Below, in pieces: positions 7,069-8,454 of a stretch of 8,454 nucleotides of DNA. Location of the stretch: contig JALXCG010000087.1 of the NCBI GenBank assembly GCA_026991065.1, positions 1-8,454 on the forward strand. The letters are read 5' to 3'. The position numbers were made by a program, and so were the translations under genes. This DNA comes from Gemmatimonadota bacterium (GTDB lineage Bacteria; GCA-2686955). The notes under the pieces were generated by a model. That model was not told where the DNA came from. It worked only from the letters and a program-made list of their open reading frames with translations, and did no database searches. Every line of letters starts with the position of its first letter. Position 1 is the first letter of the stretch.

Positions 7069-8260
7069 GCCTGCTTCTTCCAGCTCTTCGATTCTCCTCG
7101 CAGCTCTCCTCGTCACCACCCTTCCGGGCCGAGGTCTGGCGGCAACCGGCGCCCCCCCTTCCGCTCCCGCCGTCATCGCCGAGAACCCGGAATCCAACGT
7201 CTACTACGATTGGGAACGGCTGACGACCGACGGATTCGACAACCATGGCAATGACTACGCCTGGTCAGCCGAGGTTTTTCGCGATGAGCTTTATGTCGGC
7301 ACCCTGAATCTGCTGACGGGTGGCCAGGTTTGGCGCAGTGGGGACGGCGACAATTGGGAACAGGTGGAGGGGGCTGGATTCGGCAGCGTGTTTAATGAGG
7401 GGATCCGCACGCTCATCGCCTACCACGGTTTGCTCTACGCCGGCACCAACAACACCACCACCGGTCCAGAGATCTGGCGCACGCGCAACGGCGTGGAGTG
7501 GGAGCGTACCTCCTTTCCCACCCGCATCGGAAATCTGTCGGTCCGTGCCGCCGCCATTTTCCAGGACCAACTCTACGTCGGCGTCTGGAATCAGCTTTTC
7601 GGCGGGCAGATCTGGCGCACCAACAACGGAATGGATTGGCAGCGGGTAGCCAAGAACGGGCTCGGCCGAATCACCAACCAGGATTTCTCAGTGCTCCAGG
7701 TCTTCACCTCGGACGACGGCATCGAACGCCTCTATGCGGGCACCCTCAACCCGGTGCGCGGAGGCGAACTCTATCGCAGTGAAAACGGCGTCGATTTCGA
7801 GCAGGTCGTCGAGGGTGGCTTCGGCACCCTCTTCAATCAGGCGATCTGGTCCGGTGCCGTGCTGGATGACTGGCTCTGGGTCGGCACCATGAACATCCTC
7901 TTCGAGTATGAGATCTTCCGCTCCCGCGATGGTGTGACCTGGGAACAGTTGCCGCCTCCCTATCCCGGCAATTTCCAAAACCACTATGCGTGGGACATGG
8001 GGGTGTTTGACGACCGAATTTTCGTTGGGTCGCTGAACATCCTCGATGGCGCCGAACTCTACGCCTTTGACAATGACCCGGTCTCCGATCTGATCATGCT
8101 CAACGGCTTCGGTCGGGTGACCAACTATGGCGTGCGGGTGCTTGAAGAGTTCCACGGCGATTTCTACGCCGGCACCGCCAACCCCAATGATGGTTGCGAG
8201 ATGTGGCGCACGCCAAGCGCTTCACCGCGGCGCCCGCGGCGCGATTCGCGCAAAGACTAG
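7067..8260 (+). CDS. Secreted seven-repeat beta-propeller protein, unknown function
   Basis: 397 residues predicted to be exported. The N-terminus (MPASSSSSILLAALLVTTLP) is a hydrophobic signal-like segment with a plausible cleavage after GLA at about 25, but it lacks the usual early Lys or Arg. Seven repeats follow, with the motif LYVGTxN..GGqxWRSxDGxxWEQV..GFGxxxN..; their cores begin at about residues 75, 123, 169, 222, 270, 318 and 366, spaced 46 to 53 apart. The last repeat is incomplete (FYAGTANPNDGCEMWRT), and its missing strands are supplied by the N-terminal WERLTTDGFDNHGN, the circular closure typical of seven-bladed propellers. Such repeats recur in extracellular or surface proteins; no catalytic residues are evident. 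A short Arg-rich tail (SPRRPRRDSRKD) follows the last blade. The ATG at 7067 is chosen for the signal peptide; an in-frame ATG at 7016 and a TTG at 6977 are alternatives. No good ribosome binding site supports any of them. Confidence 0.8.
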   Translation: MPASSSSSILLAALLVTTLPGRGLAATGAPPSAPAVIAENPESNVYYDWERLTTDGFDNHGNDYAWSAEVFRDELYVGTLNLLTGGQVWRSGDGDNWEQVEGAGFGSVFNEGIRTLIAYHGLLYAGTNNTTTGPEIWRTRNGVEWERTSFPTRIGNLSVRAAAIFQDQLYVGVWNQLFGGQIWRTNNGMDWQRVAKNGLGRITNQDFSVLQVFTSDDGIERLYAGTLNPVRGGELYRSENGVDFEQVVEGGFGTLFNQAIWSGAVLDDWLWVGTMNILFEYEIFRSRDGVTWEQLPPPYPGNFQNHYAWDMGVFDDRIFVGSLNILDGAELYAFDNDPVSDLIMLNGFGRVTNYGVRVLEEFHGDFYAGTANPNDGCEMWRTPSASPRRPRRDSRKD

Positions 8261-8425
8261 GAGCGTGTCGCGCATTGTCTTCACGTCGCCGCGCACTCGT
8301 TCCTGCTCCGATCTCTGCGTTGCTAAGTCCTTGAAAGGCAACCAGCCTTCCTGCGGACTCAGCGCCTTGATCTCGAAACAGGCCCGAATACGGGGCTCGA
8401 AAGCCAATGCGCGACACGCTCCCAG
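8257..8425. mobile_element. MITE-like fold-back element with perfect 18-bp inverted ends
   Basis: GGAGCGTGTCGCGCATTG at 8260-8277 has its exact reverse complement at 8405-8422. With one mismatch the match extends three bases further out on each side. The interior is itself a degraded inverted repeat: CCTG, GATC, GCG and AGTCC blocks in the left half (to 8330) recur in order in the reverse complement of the right half, and the centre is a small hairpin AAGGC-AACCA-GCCTT (8335-8349). The whole unit could fold into one long imperfect hairpin. It contains no transposase gene and only a weak ORF with a TTG start. This is the form of a MITE or of another dispersed non-autonomous repeat. It could instead be a large transcription-end structure for the propeller gene, whose stop codon it abuts. 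No clear target-site duplication was found, and copy number cannot be judged from one window. Confidence 0.55.
8335..8349. repeat. Central hairpin of the fold-back element
   Basis: AAGGC and GCCTT pair around the 5-nt loop AACCA. AGTCC (8326-8330) and GGACT (8355-8359) pair further out. It marks the symmetry centre of the element, nearly midway between the two 18-bp ends. Confidence 0.55.
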
Positions 8426-8454
8426 GAGTCTGTGGCGCAGCAACGCCTCAACTG

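Noticed and set aside
8260-8422. Integron attC site
   Set aside because: The inverted ends do not show the RYYYAAC and GTTRRRY core boxes, and no integrase or cassette array is visible.
8222-8443. 73-codon - strand ORF as a real gene
   Set aside because: It depends on a TTG start, has no ribosome binding site, and lies mostly inside the fold-back element. It is better treated as part of the repeat.

Overview
This window comes from a GC-rich bacterial chromosome with compact, leaderless-looking gene packing. Its core metabolism genes (beta-oxidation, cardiolipin synthesis, cation antiport) are ordinary. The GC-rich third positions, the fused HAD/hydratase of the FadN layout and the secreted beta-propeller protein would fit a deltaproteobacterium-like or related environmental Gram-negative lineage. 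That placement is an inference from gene style only; no rRNA or other taxonomic marker is present.

Layout, left to right. (1) The 3' part of an NhaC-family Na+/H+ antiporter gene on the + strand (1-1542); its beginning lies outside the window. (2) A cardiolipin synthase of the phospholipase D superfamily on the - strand (1533-3002). It converges on the antiporter gene so tightly that the two stop codons sit in one 14-bp palindrome. (3) A 108-bp gap containing a perfect 15-bp hairpin (3036-3070). (4) A - strand beta-oxidation pair: fadA thiolase (3111-4283), and upstream of it a fused 3-hydroxyacyl-CoA dehydrogenase/enoyl-CoA hydratase (4381-6795). Transcription runs from the hydratase/dehydrogenase to the thiolase. 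(5) A small - strand ORF (6901-7068) encoding 55 residues with a CxxCG zinc-knuckle-like motif, lying just upstream of the beta-oxidation pair. (6) A + strand gene (7067-8260) for a secreted protein of seven roughly 48-residue repeats, predicted to fold as a seven-bladed beta-propeller with a Velcro closure. (7) Directly at its stop codon, a 163-170 bp fold-back element with perfect 18-bp inverted ends (8257-8425), which looks like a MITE or similar non-autonomous repeat.

How the genes work together. The two beta-oxidation proteins supply three consecutive activities, enoyl-CoA hydration, 3-hydroxyacyl-CoA oxidation and thiolysis, so they form a functional unit; the acyl-CoA dehydrogenase step is not encoded here. 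Cardiolipin synthase and the antiporter are both membrane proteins with no evident direct tie to fatty-acid oxidation beyond shared location.

The parts that ordinary annotation does not explain are the fold-back element at the right end, the head-to-head start codons at 7066-7069 with the small cysteine-containing ORF, and the hairpin between fadA and cls. No complete novel multi-gene system is visible. No tRNA, rRNA, CRISPR array or transposase gene was seen.
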